From the NCBI RefSeq assembly GCF_025137375.1, contig NZ_CP073720.1:7340501-7404500 (forward strand): DNA of 64,000 nucleotides, read 5' to 3'. This stretch comes from Dactylosporangium fulvum (GTDB taxonomy: Bacteria > Actinomycetota > Actinomycetes > Mycobacteriales > Micromonosporaceae). Position 1 is the stretch's first letter. Each line of letters begins with the position of its first letter. Below the pieces are notes generated by a model. That model was given only the letters and a program-made list of their open reading frames with translations, was not told where the DNA came from and made no database searches. Below are positions 16,521 through 25,794 of the stretch, in pieces. The translations under genes and the position numbers were made by a program.

Positions 16521-19500
16521 CGCTCACCTCCAAGGTGGTGCCGCTCGATCAGGGTGGCCACGTCCTCGGCCCGGTCCCGGACGAAGTAGTGCCCGGCGCC
16601 GGGGATGACCTCGTAGGTCACCGTGTCGGCGAACAGGTCCCATCCGTGGTGGCTGGTCGGGAAGTCGGGGGTCGCCGGGTCCTCGTCGCCGAAGATGCAC
16701 CGCAGCGGGACCGTGAGCCGCTTCGGCGGCCGCTCGTAGCGGCGCTGGAAGAACCGCGCCGACGCGATCATGTCGTTGCGGGCGGCGCGCAGGATGTGCG
16801 CCACCTCGGACCACTCCAGGTGCCCGTCGAAGCCGCCGAGCGAACGCAGGAACGCGTAGGCGTCCCCGTCCGACGTGGACCGCTCCACCTCCAGCGAGCC
16901 GGCCGGGTCGGGGTCGGTCAGCGACGCCCCGACGTAGACACCGCGGATGTCGGCACCGCGCTCCTCGAGGACCCGGGCCAGCTCGACGCCGAGGGCCACG
17001 CCGGAGCACTGCCCGTACACCAGGACAGGGCCGGAGATCCGCTCCTGGACCTCGCCGGCGCAGCGTTGCGCGGCCTCCTCGACCGACAGGGGCTCGTCCC
17101 GCAGGGTGCTCGGGTCGTGGCCGGGCAGGTTGACCGCCCAGACCGCGAAGCGGGCGTCGATCCGGTCGGCCAGCGGCTGGTAGGCGACCACGTTGCCGCC
17201 GCCGTACGGGACGCAGACGAGCGTCAGCTCGGGCTCGCGGTCCGCCGGGGTGAGCCGGAGCAGCATCCCGGTCTGCGGCGCCGCCGACGCGGCGAGCCGG
17301 GCCGCGAGCTGCCGCACCGTCGGGTTCTTGAACAGCTCGACGACCGGCAACTGCTCGTCCAGCGCGAGCATCGCCCGGATGGCGGTGAACGAGTCGCCGC
17401 CGAGGTGGAAGAAGTCGTCGTCGGGACCGACCTCGTCCACGCCGAGGACGTCGCACCAGGCTGCGGCGATCCGGCGCTCCAGGGCGTCCGTGCCGCCGCC
17501 GGATGCGGTCGCGGCGCCGGTGGTGCCGGCCTCGGCGGCGCTGTCCACCGTGGCCGGTGCGGTCGCCGGAACCGGCTCCGGCGCCGCCTCGGGTGCGGTG
17601 TCGCGGGCGGGCTGCGTTGCGGTCAGCGCGCGGCGGTCGACCTTGCCGTTCGGCGTGGTCGGCAGCGCCTCCAGGGTCGTGACCGAGCCGGGGACCATGT
17701 GCGCGGGCAGCGCGTCGGCGAGCCACTGCCGCAGCTCCGCCTCGGTGGCCGGCCGGTTCCCGGCCGTTGTGACGAACGCGGCCAGCCGCGTCTCGCCGCG
17801 CGCACCCTGCGCGACCACGGCGGCGGTGGCGACCGCCGGGTGCCGGCGCAGGACCGCCTCGATCTCGCCCAGCTCGATGCGCAGGCCGTGGATCTTGACC
17901 TGGAAGTCGAGCCGGCCGAGCAGTTCCAGGACCCCGTCGGGCCGATAGCGGACCAGGTCACCGGTCTTGTAGAGCCGCTCGGTGTGCCCGTCGGCGAAGG
18001 TGTGCTCGACGAAACGCTCGGCGGTCAACTCCGGCCGGTGCAGGTAGCCACGGGCCAGACCGGTCCCGGCCAGGTGCAGCTCCCCCGGCACCCCGACGGG
18101 CACCGGCTGGAGGTGCCGGTCCAGCACGTACGTGCGCTGGTTCGCCATCGGCCGGCCGTAAGGGATGCTCGTCCACGCCGGGTCGACACGCTCGACCGGG
18201 AAGATCGTCGAGTCCATCGACGCCTCGGTGGCGCCGCCCAGACTGACGAAGCGGGCCTGCGGCGCGACCCGCCACAGCCGCTCGGGCTGCTCGACCGGGA
18301 TCCAGTCGCCGCCGAGCAGCGCCAGGCGCAGCCGGTCCAGGCGGTGCCGGTCGACGTTCGCGGCGTCGCGCTCGAGGTACTCCAGCAGCAGCTGCAACAG
18401 CGCCGGGGCCGAGTGCCACACGGTCACCCCGTGCTCGGCCAGCAGCCGCGCCCAGGCCGCCGGGTCGCGTGCCTCGCCGGGCTCCGGCAGGACCACGGTC
18501 GCGCCGGCGGCCAGCGTGCCGAGGATGTCGTACACCGACATGTCGAAGCTGGGCGAGGACACCGACATCACGCTGTCGCCGGGCCCGATGCCGAACCGGT
18601 CGTTGAAGTCGGTGAAGTTGTTGACCGCACCGCGGTGTTGCAGCGCGATGCCCTTCGGCTCGCCGGTCGAGCCGGAGGTGTAGATGACGTAGGCCAGGTG
18701 GTCGGGTCGCACGTCCACGTCGGGACGGGTGTCCGCGACGTCCCGGACGTCGTCGTCGACGCCCAGCACGGTGCCGTCGACGGCGCCGAGGCCGTCGCGC
18801 AGGTCCTGCCGGGTGACGACCACCGGGCAGCCGGCGTCGGTGAGCATGAACCGCAGCCGCTGCGGCGGGTAGTCGGGGTCCAGCGGCAGGTACGCGCCGC
18901 CGGACTTGAGCACGGCCAGGATCGCCACGACCAGTTCGGGCGAGCGCGGCAGGCACACCCCGACGACCGTGTCGGGGCCCACCCCGCTGTCGCGCAGCCG
19001 CCGGGCCAGCCGGTTCGCGGCCGCCTCGAGGTCCGGGCGGCTCAGCGTCCGCGACCCGCAGCGCACCGCCGGCGCGTCGCCGCGCGCGGTCTGCTCCTCG
19101 ACGAGGTGGTGCAGGCATGCGTGGTCCGGGAAGACCCGTCCGGTGTCGTTCCAGGCGCGGATGTCGCGCCACTCGGCGTCGGTGAGCATCGGCAGGACGG
19201 TGATCGGCCGGTCCGGGGCGGCGACCGCCGCCTCGAGCAGCTGCCGGTAGTGGCGCAGCATCCGGTCGATCGTGGCCGGCTCGAACAGGTCGGCGCTGAA
19301 GACCGCGTCGACGACGGTGTGCTCGGCGCCGACCCGCACATTGAACCCGAGGTCGAACTTGGCCGTCTGGTGGTCCGGGAAGACGATCTCGGCGTCGAGG
19401 CCGTCGAACGCCGGCATCGGCGTCGTGCCGTCCTCGACGCCGAAGAACACCGGGAACAGCGGCGTACGGGTGGCGGAGCGGGTCGGGCGCAGATCCTGGA

Positions 19501-20605
19501 CCAGCAGGTCGAACGGCAGCTCCGCATGAGCGAACGCGTCCCGGGCGGTGGTGCGGATGCGGCGCAGGAAGTCCCGGAACGTCGGCTGCCCGGACAGGTC
19601 ACCGCGCAGCACGAGCGTGTTCGGGAAGAAGCCGATGAGCCCCTGCACCTCGGGACGGTCGCGCTCGGCGGCCGCGATGCCCACCGCGACGTCGTCGGTG
19701 TCGGTGTAGCGGGCCAGCAGCACCTGCACGGCCGCGAGCATCGTCATGAACAGCGACGCGCCCTCGGCCCGGCCCAGCTCGCGCAGCCCGGCGACGAGCC
19801 GCTGCGGCAGGTCCAGCTGGCGCCACCCGCCGCGGTAGGACAGGCTGTCCGGCCGGTCGTGGTCGGTGGGCAGGTCCAGCGACTCGAGCCCGTCGAGCTG
19901 GCGGCGCCAGTACGCGAGCTGCTCGTCCAGCAGCGGCCCGCTGATGCGCTCCCGCTGCCATGCGGCGTAGTCGGCGTACTGGATCGGCAGCTCCGGCAGC
20001 TCCGCCTCGGTGCCCCGGACCCGGGCGTTGTACCCGGCGGCCAGCTCGGCGTGCACCACGCCGACCGACCACACGTCGAAGGCGATGTGATGCAGGTCGT
20101 ACAGCAACACATGCTCCTCGGGCCCGAAGCGGAGCAGGCGGGCCCGCATCACCGGACCGTTCGCGAGGTCGAACGGTTGCTCGGCGTCCTCGGCGACGGC
20201 CCGGCGCACCGCGGCGTCCCGCTCCTGCGGGGGCAGGTCGCTCAGGTCGGTCAGCGGGCACGGCAGCGGCATCTCCGGGTGAATCACCTGGACCGGCTGC
20301 CCGTGCTCGCCGCGGAACGTCGTGCGCAGCACCTCGTGCCGGCGCACCACGTCGGCGAGGCTCTCGATGAGCGCATCGACCTCGAGCGGCCCGCGCAGGC
20401 GGACCGGGATCGGGCAGTTGTAGGCGGTGTTGCCCGGCTCCATGTGGTCGACGAACCACAGGCGTTGCTGCGCGAACGACGCCGGGATGGGCCGGTCCCG
20501 TGGCACCCGTGGAATCCGGGTCGTGTCCTTCGTCTTCGTCAACGCCGCGAACAGGGCGCGTCGTTCCTCGGAAAGCTCGGCCACGCGCTGTTTCAGGTCC
20601 GGCAT
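16517..20605 (-). CDS. NRPS: C / A / PCP / TE (terminal module)
   Basis: 1362 residues. C domain about 40-470 with HHIAFDV (His172, His173, Asp177; the usual Gly is Val). A domain about 480-1000; hand-read pocket D-M-Y-H-L-G-L-M-D, related to Ser/Cys/Hpg-type codes but not identical to any. An Ala/Pro-rich linker leads to the PCP (Ser1072). The thioesterase at about 1125-1362 has nucleophile motif GQCSG, i.e. Cys1200 in place of Ser, with GDED and GAGHYF supplying Asp and His. It should carry out the last condensation and release the chain. ATG at 20605 with GGGAG; first gene of a six-gene minus-strand operon under a SARP-type promoter. Confidence 0.93.
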   Translation of the reverse strand: MPDLKQRVAELSEERRALFAALTKTKDTTRIPRVPRDRPIPASFAQQRLWFVDHMEPGNTAYNCPIPVRLRGPLEVDALIESLADVVRRHEVLRTTFRGEHGQPVQVIHPEMPLPCPLTDLSDLPPQERDAAVRRAVAEDAEQPFDLANGPVMRARLLRFGPEEHVLLYDLHHIAFDVWSVGVVHAELAAGYNARVRGTEAELPELPIQYADYAAWQRERISGPLLDEQLAYWRRQLDGLESLDLPTDHDRPDSLSYRGGWRQLDLPQRLVAGLRELGRAEGASLFMTMLAAVQVLLARYTDTDDVAVGIAAAERDRPEVQGLIGFFPNTLVLRGDLSGQPTFRDFLRRIRTTARDAFAHAELPFDLLVQDLRPTRSATRTPLFPVFFGVEDGTTPMPAFDGLDAEIVFPDHQTAKFDLGFNVRVGAEHTVVDAVFSADLFEPATIDRMLRHYRQLLEAAVAAPDRPITVLPMLTDAEWRDIRAWNDTGRVFPDHACLHHLVEEQTARGDAPAVRCGSRTLSRPDLEAAANRLARRLRDSGVGPDTVVGVCLPRSPELVVAILAVLKSGGAYLPLDPDYPPQRLRFMLTDAGCPVVVTRQDLRDGLGAVDGTVLGVDDDVRDVADTRPDVDVRPDHLAYVIYTSGSTGEPKGIALQHRGAVNNFTDFNDRFGIGPGDSVMSVSSPSFDMSVYDILGTLAAGATVVLPEPGEARDPAAWARLLAEHGVTVWHSAPALLQLLLEYLERDAANVDRHRLDRLRLALLGGDWIPVEQPERLWRVAPQARFVSLGGATEASMDSTIFPVERVDPAWTSIPYGRPMANQRTYVLDRHLQPVPVGVPGELHLAGTGLARGYLHRPELTAERFVEHTFADGHTERLYKTGDLVRYRPDGVLELLGRLDFQVKIHGLRIELGEIEAVLRRHPAVATAAVVAQGARGETRLAAFVTTAGNRPATEAELRQWLADALPAHMVPGSVTTLEALPTTPNGKVDRRALTATQPARDTAPEAAPEPVPATAPATVDSAAEAGTTGAATASGGGTDALERRIAAAWCDVLGVDEVGPDDDFFHLGGDSFTAIRAMLALDEQLPVVELFKNPTVRQLAARLAASAAPQTGMLLRLTPADREPELTLVCVPYGGGNVVAYQPLADRIDARFAVWAVNLPGHDPSTLRDEPLSVEEAAQRCAGEVQERISGPVLVYGQCSGVALGVELARVLEERGADIRGVYVGASLTDPDPAGSLEVERSTSDGDAYAFLRSLGGFDGHLEWSEVAHILRAARNDMIASARFFQRRYERPPKRLTVPLRCIFGDEDPATPDFPTSHHGWDLFADTVTYEVIPGAGHYFVRDRAEDVATLIERHHLGGER

Positions 20606-20665
20606 GTCATGCGTCTCCCGTCGAGTACCCGGTCTGCTGCTTCGTCGCCTCCTGTCAACACGGCG

Positions 20666-20696
20666 AACGTATCGAGACGAGGTCATGCGGAAGTTA
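20666..20696 (-). promoter_or_regulatory. SARP-type promoter box of the NRPS terminal-module operon
   Basis: Reading the minus strand: TAACT (starts 20696), TGACC 11 bp later (starts 20685), then TACGTT 14 bp after that (20671-20666). This is the SARP geometry: two repeats one helical turn apart just upstream of the -10. Transcription should start near 20660, about 55 nt before the NRPS ATG. Confidence 0.6.
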
Positions 20697-20784
20697 CGAG
20701 CGGCCGGCCTCGGACGCGTCACGCGGCGGTGTGCTCGTTCCTCTTCGGCGGAGTAACGGCGGCGTTGTCGGGTACGTTCGGCTG

Positions 20785-21900
20785 ATGACTCGGCAGTTCA
20801 CCGAAGACGAGGTCCGGCTGGCCAGGGCCCGCGCGCAGCGGCTGACCGGCGACCGGGCCAAAGACGTCGCGACCGTGGTCCACGACCTGGTCGGCATGCA
20901 GTCACAGGACATCCGCGCGGCACGACTGGCGCTGCGCCCCCGCACCACCGGCATCGACGCGGAGGCGGTGGCCAGGGCCTGCAACGACGACCGGACCGTC
21001 GTGCGGATCTGGGCCATGCGCAGCACCCTGCACATGGTTGCCGCCGAGGACGTGAGCTGGATCGTCGGGCTGCTCGGCCCGGTCTTCGCCGCCGCCGACA
21101 AGCGGCGCCGGCTCCAGCTCGGCCTCGACGACGCCATGCTGAAGACGGCCGTGCCGGCCCTGCGGAAGATCGTCGCGGACGCGGGCCCGCTGACCCGTGC
21201 CGACCTGGTGCGGCGCCTCGCCGACAAGGGCGTGTCGGTCGATCCGAAGAGCCAGGCGCCCGCGCACCTGATCGGGTATGCCGCCATGACGGGCCTGATC
21301 TGCCGCGGACCCGACGTCGACCGGGACGAGCCGACCTACGTCCTCATCGAGGACTGGGCCGGCCCACAGCGCGAGCTCGACGCCGAAGGGTCGCTCGCGG
21401 AGTTGACCCGCCGCTACGTCGCCTCCCGGGGCCCGGTCACCCCGCAGGACTTCGCGAAGTGGTCCGGCCTGCCGGCCAAACAGGCCAAACGGGGCTTCGA
21501 GATCATCGGCGACGAGCTGACCGAGGTCGACGCGGCAGGCGAGACGGCGTGGGTCACGGCCGGCACGACCGCGCGCAAGCCGGGCAGGAAGCCGGCCGTG
21601 CAGCTCATCGGCCATTTCGACGAATACCTGCTCGGGTACTCGAGCCGGGAGCTCGTCCTCGCCCCGGCGTTCACCAAACGGATCCAGGTCGGCGGCGGTT
21701 TCATCCAGCCCGCGGTCCTCGTCGACGGCCGCGTGCTCGGCACCTGGAAGCAGCAGCGCAAGAAGGACCGGCTCGTCGTGGAGGTTCAGCCGTTCGAGGC
21801 GCTGCCCGAGGAGGCCGAGCCGGCGCTGGAGGCCGAGGCGGCCGACGTCGGGCGGTTCCTCGGCGCCGACGCCGAGCTCCGGGTGGGCAAGCCCGGCTGA
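20785..21900 (+). CDS. AlkZ/YcaQ-family winged-helix DNA glycosylase
   Basis: 371 residues from ATG 20785. It belongs to the HTH_42 family, whose characterised members AlkZ (azinomycin cluster) and YcaQ/AlkX unhook bulky or crosslinked alkylated bases. The catalytic Q-x-Q motif is present as GMQSQD (Gln39, Gln41) near the N-terminus, followed by WAMRSTLHMV and a C-terminal domain with FDEYLLGY. A copy inside a natural-product cluster often marks self-resistance to a DNA-reactive compound. It stands alone between the divergent NRPS operons and has no SARP box of its own that I can see. Generic chromosomal paralogues exist in many actinomycetes, so linkage to the product is inference. Confidence 0.82.
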   Translation: MTRQFTEDEVRLARARAQRLTGDRAKDVATVVHDLVGMQSQDIRAARLALRPRTTGIDAEAVARACNDDRTVVRIWAMRSTLHMVAAEDVSWIVGLLGPVFAAADKRRRLQLGLDDAMLKTAVPALRKIVADAGPLTRADLVRRLADKGVSVDPKSQAPAHLIGYAAMTGLICRGPDVDRDEPTYVLIEDWAGPQRELDAEGSLAELTRRYVASRGPVTPQDFAKWSGLPAKQAKRGFEIIGDELTEVDAAGETAWVTAGTTARKPGRKPAVQLIGHFDEYLLGYSSRELVLAPAFTKRIQVGGGFIQPAVLVDGRVLGTWKQQRKKDRLVVEVQPFEALPEEAEPALEAEAADVGRFLGADAELRVGKPG

Positions 21901-21912
21901 ATGGCGCCGGCA

Positions 21913-21943
21913 TAACCGTCGCCTAACCCGGGGCTCCTAGCCT
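21913..21943 (+). promoter_or_regulatory. SARP-type promoter box of the thioesterase/A-PCP/P450 operon
   Basis: TAACCG at 21913 and TAACCC at 21924 (11 bp apart), then -10 TAGCCT at 21938-21943, exactly 14 bp after the start of the second repeat. The predicted transcript start falls near 21950, next to an ATG at 21951 without ribosome site, which favours the downstream GTG at 21990 as true start. Confidence 0.65.
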
Positions 21944-21989
21944 GCGTTCCATGGTGATGACCGACCGGTCGATCCCAGAGGAGCTTCGG

Positions 21990-22769
21990 GTGAAGGACAC
22001 CAGAACAGGCCGTTGGCTGCTACGAGAACCACGCGCCGACGCGCAGGCGCGTCTCATCTGCTTCCCCTACGCCGGCGCCGGGGCGTCGTCGTTGCGACGC
22101 TGGCCCAAGCGCATCGGCGCGATGGAGGTGTGCGCGGTCCAGCCGCCGGGCCGGGAGAACCGCTTCCGTGAGCCGCCGTACCGCAGTTTCGACGACTTCG
22201 CCGCCGACGCGGCCGAGGGCCTCGCGCCGTACCTGGACCGGCCCTACGCGCTGTTCGGGCACTGCATGGGCGCCCTGCTCGCGTACGCGACGCTGGTCCG
22301 CCTGGAGGAGCGGGGCCACCCGCTCCCGGCGCGACTGTACGTGTCGTCGACGCTCGTGCCGCACCGCGGGTTCTACGGGCTGTTCCAGCCGTCGATGTCC
22401 GACGAGCGGCTGGCCGACGAACTGCGCGGGATCGTGCGCTCCCTCGGCGAGCCGGAACCGCTGCCCGAGCTGCTGCCGATGGCCATCGCGGTCCTGCGCG
22501 ACGACGTCGACATGTGCTACGGCTACCGGCCGCCCGGCCCGCGTCGGCTGCCCTGCCCGATCACCGCGATCGGCTGGCGCGACGACCCGTACGTGCCGGC
22601 GCCGGAGATGCTCGAGTGGGACGAGTACGGCGAAACGCGCCATGAGGTCCTCGCCGGTGGGCCGTGGACGTTCCTGTCCGCGCCGCCCCAGCTCATCGAC
22701 GTCATCGAGCGCGATGCTCCCGCCGTGGCCGCCACGGCGCCCGGTTCGCGGGGAGACGCGGCGTGGTGA
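21990..22769 (+). CDS. Type II thioesterase with Cys nucleophile
   Basis: 259 residues, alpha/beta hydrolase of the RifR/TEII type that clears mis-primed carrier proteins. LICFPYAGAGASS and QPPGRENRF are typical. The nucleophile elbow is FGHCMG with Cys92 where nearly all relatives have Ser. GTG at 21990 is chosen because AGAGGAG lies 6 nt upstream; ATG at 21951 would add 13 residues. Its end overlaps the next gene. The C-terminal extension after the expected catalytic region is Ala-rich. Confidence 0.85.
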   Translation: MKDTRTGRWLLREPRADAQARLICFPYAGAGASSLRRWPKRIGAMEVCAVQPPGRENRFREPPYRSFDDFAADAAEGLAPYLDRPYALFGHCMGALLAYATLVRLEERGHPLPARLYVSSTLVPHRGFYGLFQPSMSDERLADELRGIVRSLGEPEPLPELLPMAIAVLRDDVDMCYGYRPPGPRRLPCPITAIGWRDDPYVPAPEMLEWDEYGETRHEVLAGGPWTFLSAPPQLIDVIERDAPAVAATAPGSRGDAAW

Positions 22770-24580
22770 CCGGCGGTGTGGTGACGACCGAACCGAAGGA
22801 TGCGGCGCCGGCGCCGGCTGCCGTGTCCCTTGTGGACCTGTTCGCCCGGTCGGTCCGCGCGCATCCCGACGCGCCGGCGGTCAGTGATGACGACCACGCG
22901 TACACCTATCAGGAGCTGGACACCCACGCGACCGCACTGGCCCGGCTTCTGACCGCCCGCGGCGTCGGTCCGGAGGACCGCGTCGGCCTGCACCTGCGGC
23001 GCGGCGTCGACGTCGTCGTGGCGATCCTGGGCATCCTCAAGGCGGGTGCGGCCTACCTGCCCGTCGACACCCGCTACCCCGCCGCCCGCCGGGACCACAT
23101 GCTGCTCGACGGCGACGTGCGCGTGGTGGTCACCGAGCCGGGGTGGGGCGAGCGCCTCGCCCACCTGGACCGCGACACCGTCGAATGGCGCAGCGGCGAC
23201 GCCCCGGTGGTGGACGGCTTCCCGGTGGCCGGCATCGCCCCGCAGCAGGCCGCGTGCGTGCTGTACACGTCCGGCTCGACCGGGCAGCCGAAGGGCACCG
23301 TGCTGGAGCACCGGCAGCTGGTCGCGTTCGCGCTCAACCCCGCCCTGCCGGCGCTGAGCACCGGGGATCGCACCGCCCAGTGCGCGAGCATCTCCTTCGA
23401 CACCACGACGTTCGAGGTCTGGCGATCCCTCGCCGGCGGCGCCGAGATCGTGGTGCTGCCCTCGATCCCCGACCTGCTCGGATCGGACCTGCAGCGCGAG
23501 CTGAAGCGCCGCGGCATCACGGCGATGCTCGCTCCCGCCGTCGTGGTCAACCACGTCGTCCGGTTCGACCGCTACGCCTTCGCCCCGCTGCGGGTGCTGT
23601 GCTCCGGCGGCGACGTGCTGCTCCCCGCCACCTGCCGGGACCTGCTCCGCGGCGCCTTCGACGGCCGGCTGTTCAACCTGTACGGCCCGACCGAGGCGAC
23701 CGTCGCGTGCACCGGTCACGAGGTGACCGAACCACCGGCGGACGGGGCCGGGGTGCCGATCGGCCGGCCGCTCGGCGGGTTCCGGCTCCGCGTGCTCGGC
23801 CCGGACCTGCGCCCCGTGCCGGCCGGTGAGGCCGGCGAGCTGCACATCGGCGGCGACGGCGTCGGCCGCGGCTACCTCGGGCAGCCGGGCCGCACCGCGG
23901 AGCGGTTCATCCCCGACCCGGATGCCTCCGACGGCAGCCGCATGTACGCGACCGGTGACCTGGTCCGCGACGTCGGCGGCGGCGTCCTGCAATACGTGGG
24001 ACGCATCGACAGCCAGGTCAAGATCAATGGGCACCGCGTGGAGCCCGGCGAGGTGGAGGCCTGCCTGTGCCGGTTCCCGGACGTGGGCGAGGCCGCCGTC
24101 ACGGCGGTCGGCGACGCCGGTGAACGGCGGCTCGTCGCGTTCCTCATCCGGGCCGGCGACCGGCTGTCCATCCGCGAGCTGCGCGAGTTTCTCACCGGCA
24201 CCGTGCCGGCGCACCTGGTGCCGAGCGAGTTCATCGTGCTCGACCGGATGCCGACCGACCCGCACGGCAAACGCGACTGGGGCGAGCTGGAGAGCGTCGC
24301 CGCTGACCGCGAACAGCTGCGCGAGGACTACCTCGAGCCCCGGGACGACATCGAGCGTTACCTCACGCGGCTGTGGGAGGACCTGCTCTCGGTGGAGCAG
24401 GTGGGCGTGCGCGACGACTTCTTCACCCTCGGCGGGCACTCGCTGCTCGCCGTCCGCGCGCGCCGGATCATCCAGCGCGATCTGGGCGTCGCGCTGGAGC
24501 CGGAGGTGCTGTTCCAGTGCAGCGTCGTCGAGGACCTGGCCGACCACATCCGGCCTGCAAGAGAGACGGTGGCATCGTGA
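22763..24580 (+). CDS. NRPS: A-PCP didomain
   Basis: 605 residues. A domain about 20-525 with LYTSGSTGQPKG, LYGPTEATV, YATGDLVRD and the lysine-bearing HGKRDW. Pocket residues by hand are D-T-F-L-C-G-L-V-A, so Asp for an alpha-amino acid is kept, but no known code fits; a hydrophobic residue is suggested. The PCP has FFTLGGHSLL (Ser560). A didomain without C domain followed directly by a P450 is the arrangement used to hydroxylate a carrier-bound amino acid before it enters the line. GTG 22763 follows GGGGAG by 7 nt and overlaps the thioesterase stop; the stop overlaps the P450 start (GTGA). Confidence 0.9.
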   Translation: MVTGGVVTTEPKDAAPAPAAVSLVDLFARSVRAHPDAPAVSDDDHAYTYQELDTHATALARLLTARGVGPEDRVGLHLRRGVDVVVAILGILKAGAAYLPVDTRYPAARRDHMLLDGDVRVVVTEPGWGERLAHLDRDTVEWRSGDAPVVDGFPVAGIAPQQAACVLYTSGSTGQPKGTVLEHRQLVAFALNPALPALSTGDRTAQCASISFDTTTFEVWRSLAGGAEIVVLPSIPDLLGSDLQRELKRRGITAMLAPAVVVNHVVRFDRYAFAPLRVLCSGGDVLLPATCRDLLRGAFDGRLFNLYGPTEATVACTGHEVTEPPADGAGVPIGRPLGGFRLRVLGPDLRPVPAGEAGELHIGGDGVGRGYLGQPGRTAERFIPDPDASDGSRMYATGDLVRDVGGGVLQYVGRIDSQVKINGHRVEPGEVEACLCRFPDVGEAAVTAVGDAGERRLVAFLIRAGDRLSIRELREFLTGTVPAHLVPSEFIVLDRMPTDPHGKRDWGELESVAADREQLREDYLEPRDDIERYLTRLWEDLLSVEQVGVRDDFFTLGGHSLLAVRARRIIQRDLGVALEPEVLFQCSVVEDLADHIRPARETVAS

Positions 24581-25794
24581 AGACCCGGCTGATCGACCTC
24601 AACGACACCGAACTGTTCGTCAGCGGTGACCCGCACGCGGCCTGGGCGCACCTGCGCCGGGAGTCACCGGTGTACTGGAACGACGTCGGTGACGGCAACG
24701 GCTTCTGGGCGCTGACGCGGTACCAGGACATCGCCGACGTCTACCGCGACCCTGCGGCGTTCTCCTCCTCGCAGGGCACCGTGATGGGCGGCTCGTACCG
24801 CAGCGGGGCCGACTCCGCCTCGGGGCGGATGCTCATCTGCTCCGACCCGCCGGAGCACCGCCTGCTGCGCCAGCAGCTGCACCAGGGGTTCACCCCCGAC
24901 ATGGTCCGGCGGGTCTCGGCATGCGTCACCGAGAACGTGCGCGCGGCCGTCGACCGGCTCCTTGCCGCGGGCGGCGGCGACTTCGCCACCGAGGTCGCGC
25001 CCGTGCTGCCGGCGGGGCTGCTGCGGGCCGTGTTCGACCTCGACCGGGACCAGATCCAGCACCTGCTCGGGGTCACCCGCGCGATGATCGGCCACCGCGA
25101 CCCCGAGTGGCACAACGGCCGCGACGAGACGATGACGCTGGTCGGCACACAGGTCGAGATCCTCGATCTCTTCGCCGAGCTCATCGAGCGCCGCCGGCGC
25201 GAGCCGGGCGACGACCTGGTGAGCCTGCTGCTGCAATCGGAGATCAACGGCCGGCCGATGACCGAGAGCCAGATCCTCTACAACTGCCTCAACGTGGCCG
25301 TCGGGGGCAACGAGACCACCCCGTACACGGCGACGGCCGGGGTGCTGGCGCTGATCGAGCACCCCGACCAGGCCGACCGGTTCGCCCGGGACGCGGCGCT
25401 GCTGCCGACCGCCGTCGAGGAGATCTTCCGCTGGACGTCCACCAACGCGTACGTGCAGCGGACCGCGACCCGCGACGTCGAGATCCGCGGGACGCTGATC
25501 GGCCGGGGGCAGTCGGTGACCCTGTGGAACGCCTCGGCCAACCGCGACGAGGACCAGTTCCCCGACGCCGGCCGTTTCGACCTCGCCCGTACCCCGAACC
25601 AGCACATCGCCTTCGGCATCGGCGCGCACCGCTGCATCGGCATGAACCCGGCCCGGGCGGAGATCACCATCCTGTTCGAGCACCTGCGCTCGCTCGGCGT
25701 GCGGTTCCAGCTCGCCGGGCCGATCGAGCGGCTGCGGTCCAACTTCATGCTCGGCATCAAGCACATGCCGGTGACGGTGACGGTGACGCGATGA
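24577..25794 (+). CDS. Cytochrome P450
   Basis: 405 residues, bacterial class I P450. The I-helix oxygen-binding motif is VAVGGNETTPYT, the K-helix ExxR is in VEEIFRWT, and the heme loop is FGIGAHRCIG (Cys353). It needs ferredoxin and reductase partners from elsewhere. Coupled by a 4-bp overlap to the A-PCP gene, it most likely hydroxylates the amino acid on that carrier, as NovI-type enzymes do on NovH; that is inference from context. The next gene overlaps too (ATGA). Confidence 0.92.
   Translation: MKTRLIDLNDTELFVSGDPHAAWAHLRRESPVYWNDVGDGNGFWALTRYQDIADVYRDPAAFSSSQGTVMGGSYRSGADSASGRMLICSDPPEHRLLRQQLHQGFTPDMVRRVSACVTENVRAAVDRLLAAGGGDFATEVAPVLPAGLLRAVFDLDRDQIQHLLGVTRAMIGHRDPEWHNGRDETMTLVGTQVEILDLFAELIERRRREPGDDLVSLLLQSEINGRPMTESQILYNCLNVAVGGNETTPYTATAGVLALIEHPDQADRFARDAALLPTAVEEIFRWTSTNAYVQRTATRDVEIRGTLIGRGQSVTLWNASANRDEDQFPDAGRFDLARTPNQHIAFGIGAHRCIGMNPARAEITILFEHLRSLGVRFQLAGPIERLRSNFMLGIKHMPVTVTVTR

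Noticed and set aside
16535..20785. Very long open frame (about 1400 codons) on the strand opposite the C-A-PCP-TE gene
   Set aside because: High GC leaves antisense frames open. The product is Arg/Gly/Val-rich with no family motif, whereas the opposite strand encodes a complete NRPS.
20785..21900. Cluster-situated transcription factor, from the winged-helix fold
   Set aside because: Length, the Q-x-Q motif and overall pattern match the HTH_42 DNA glycosylase family rather than regulators.
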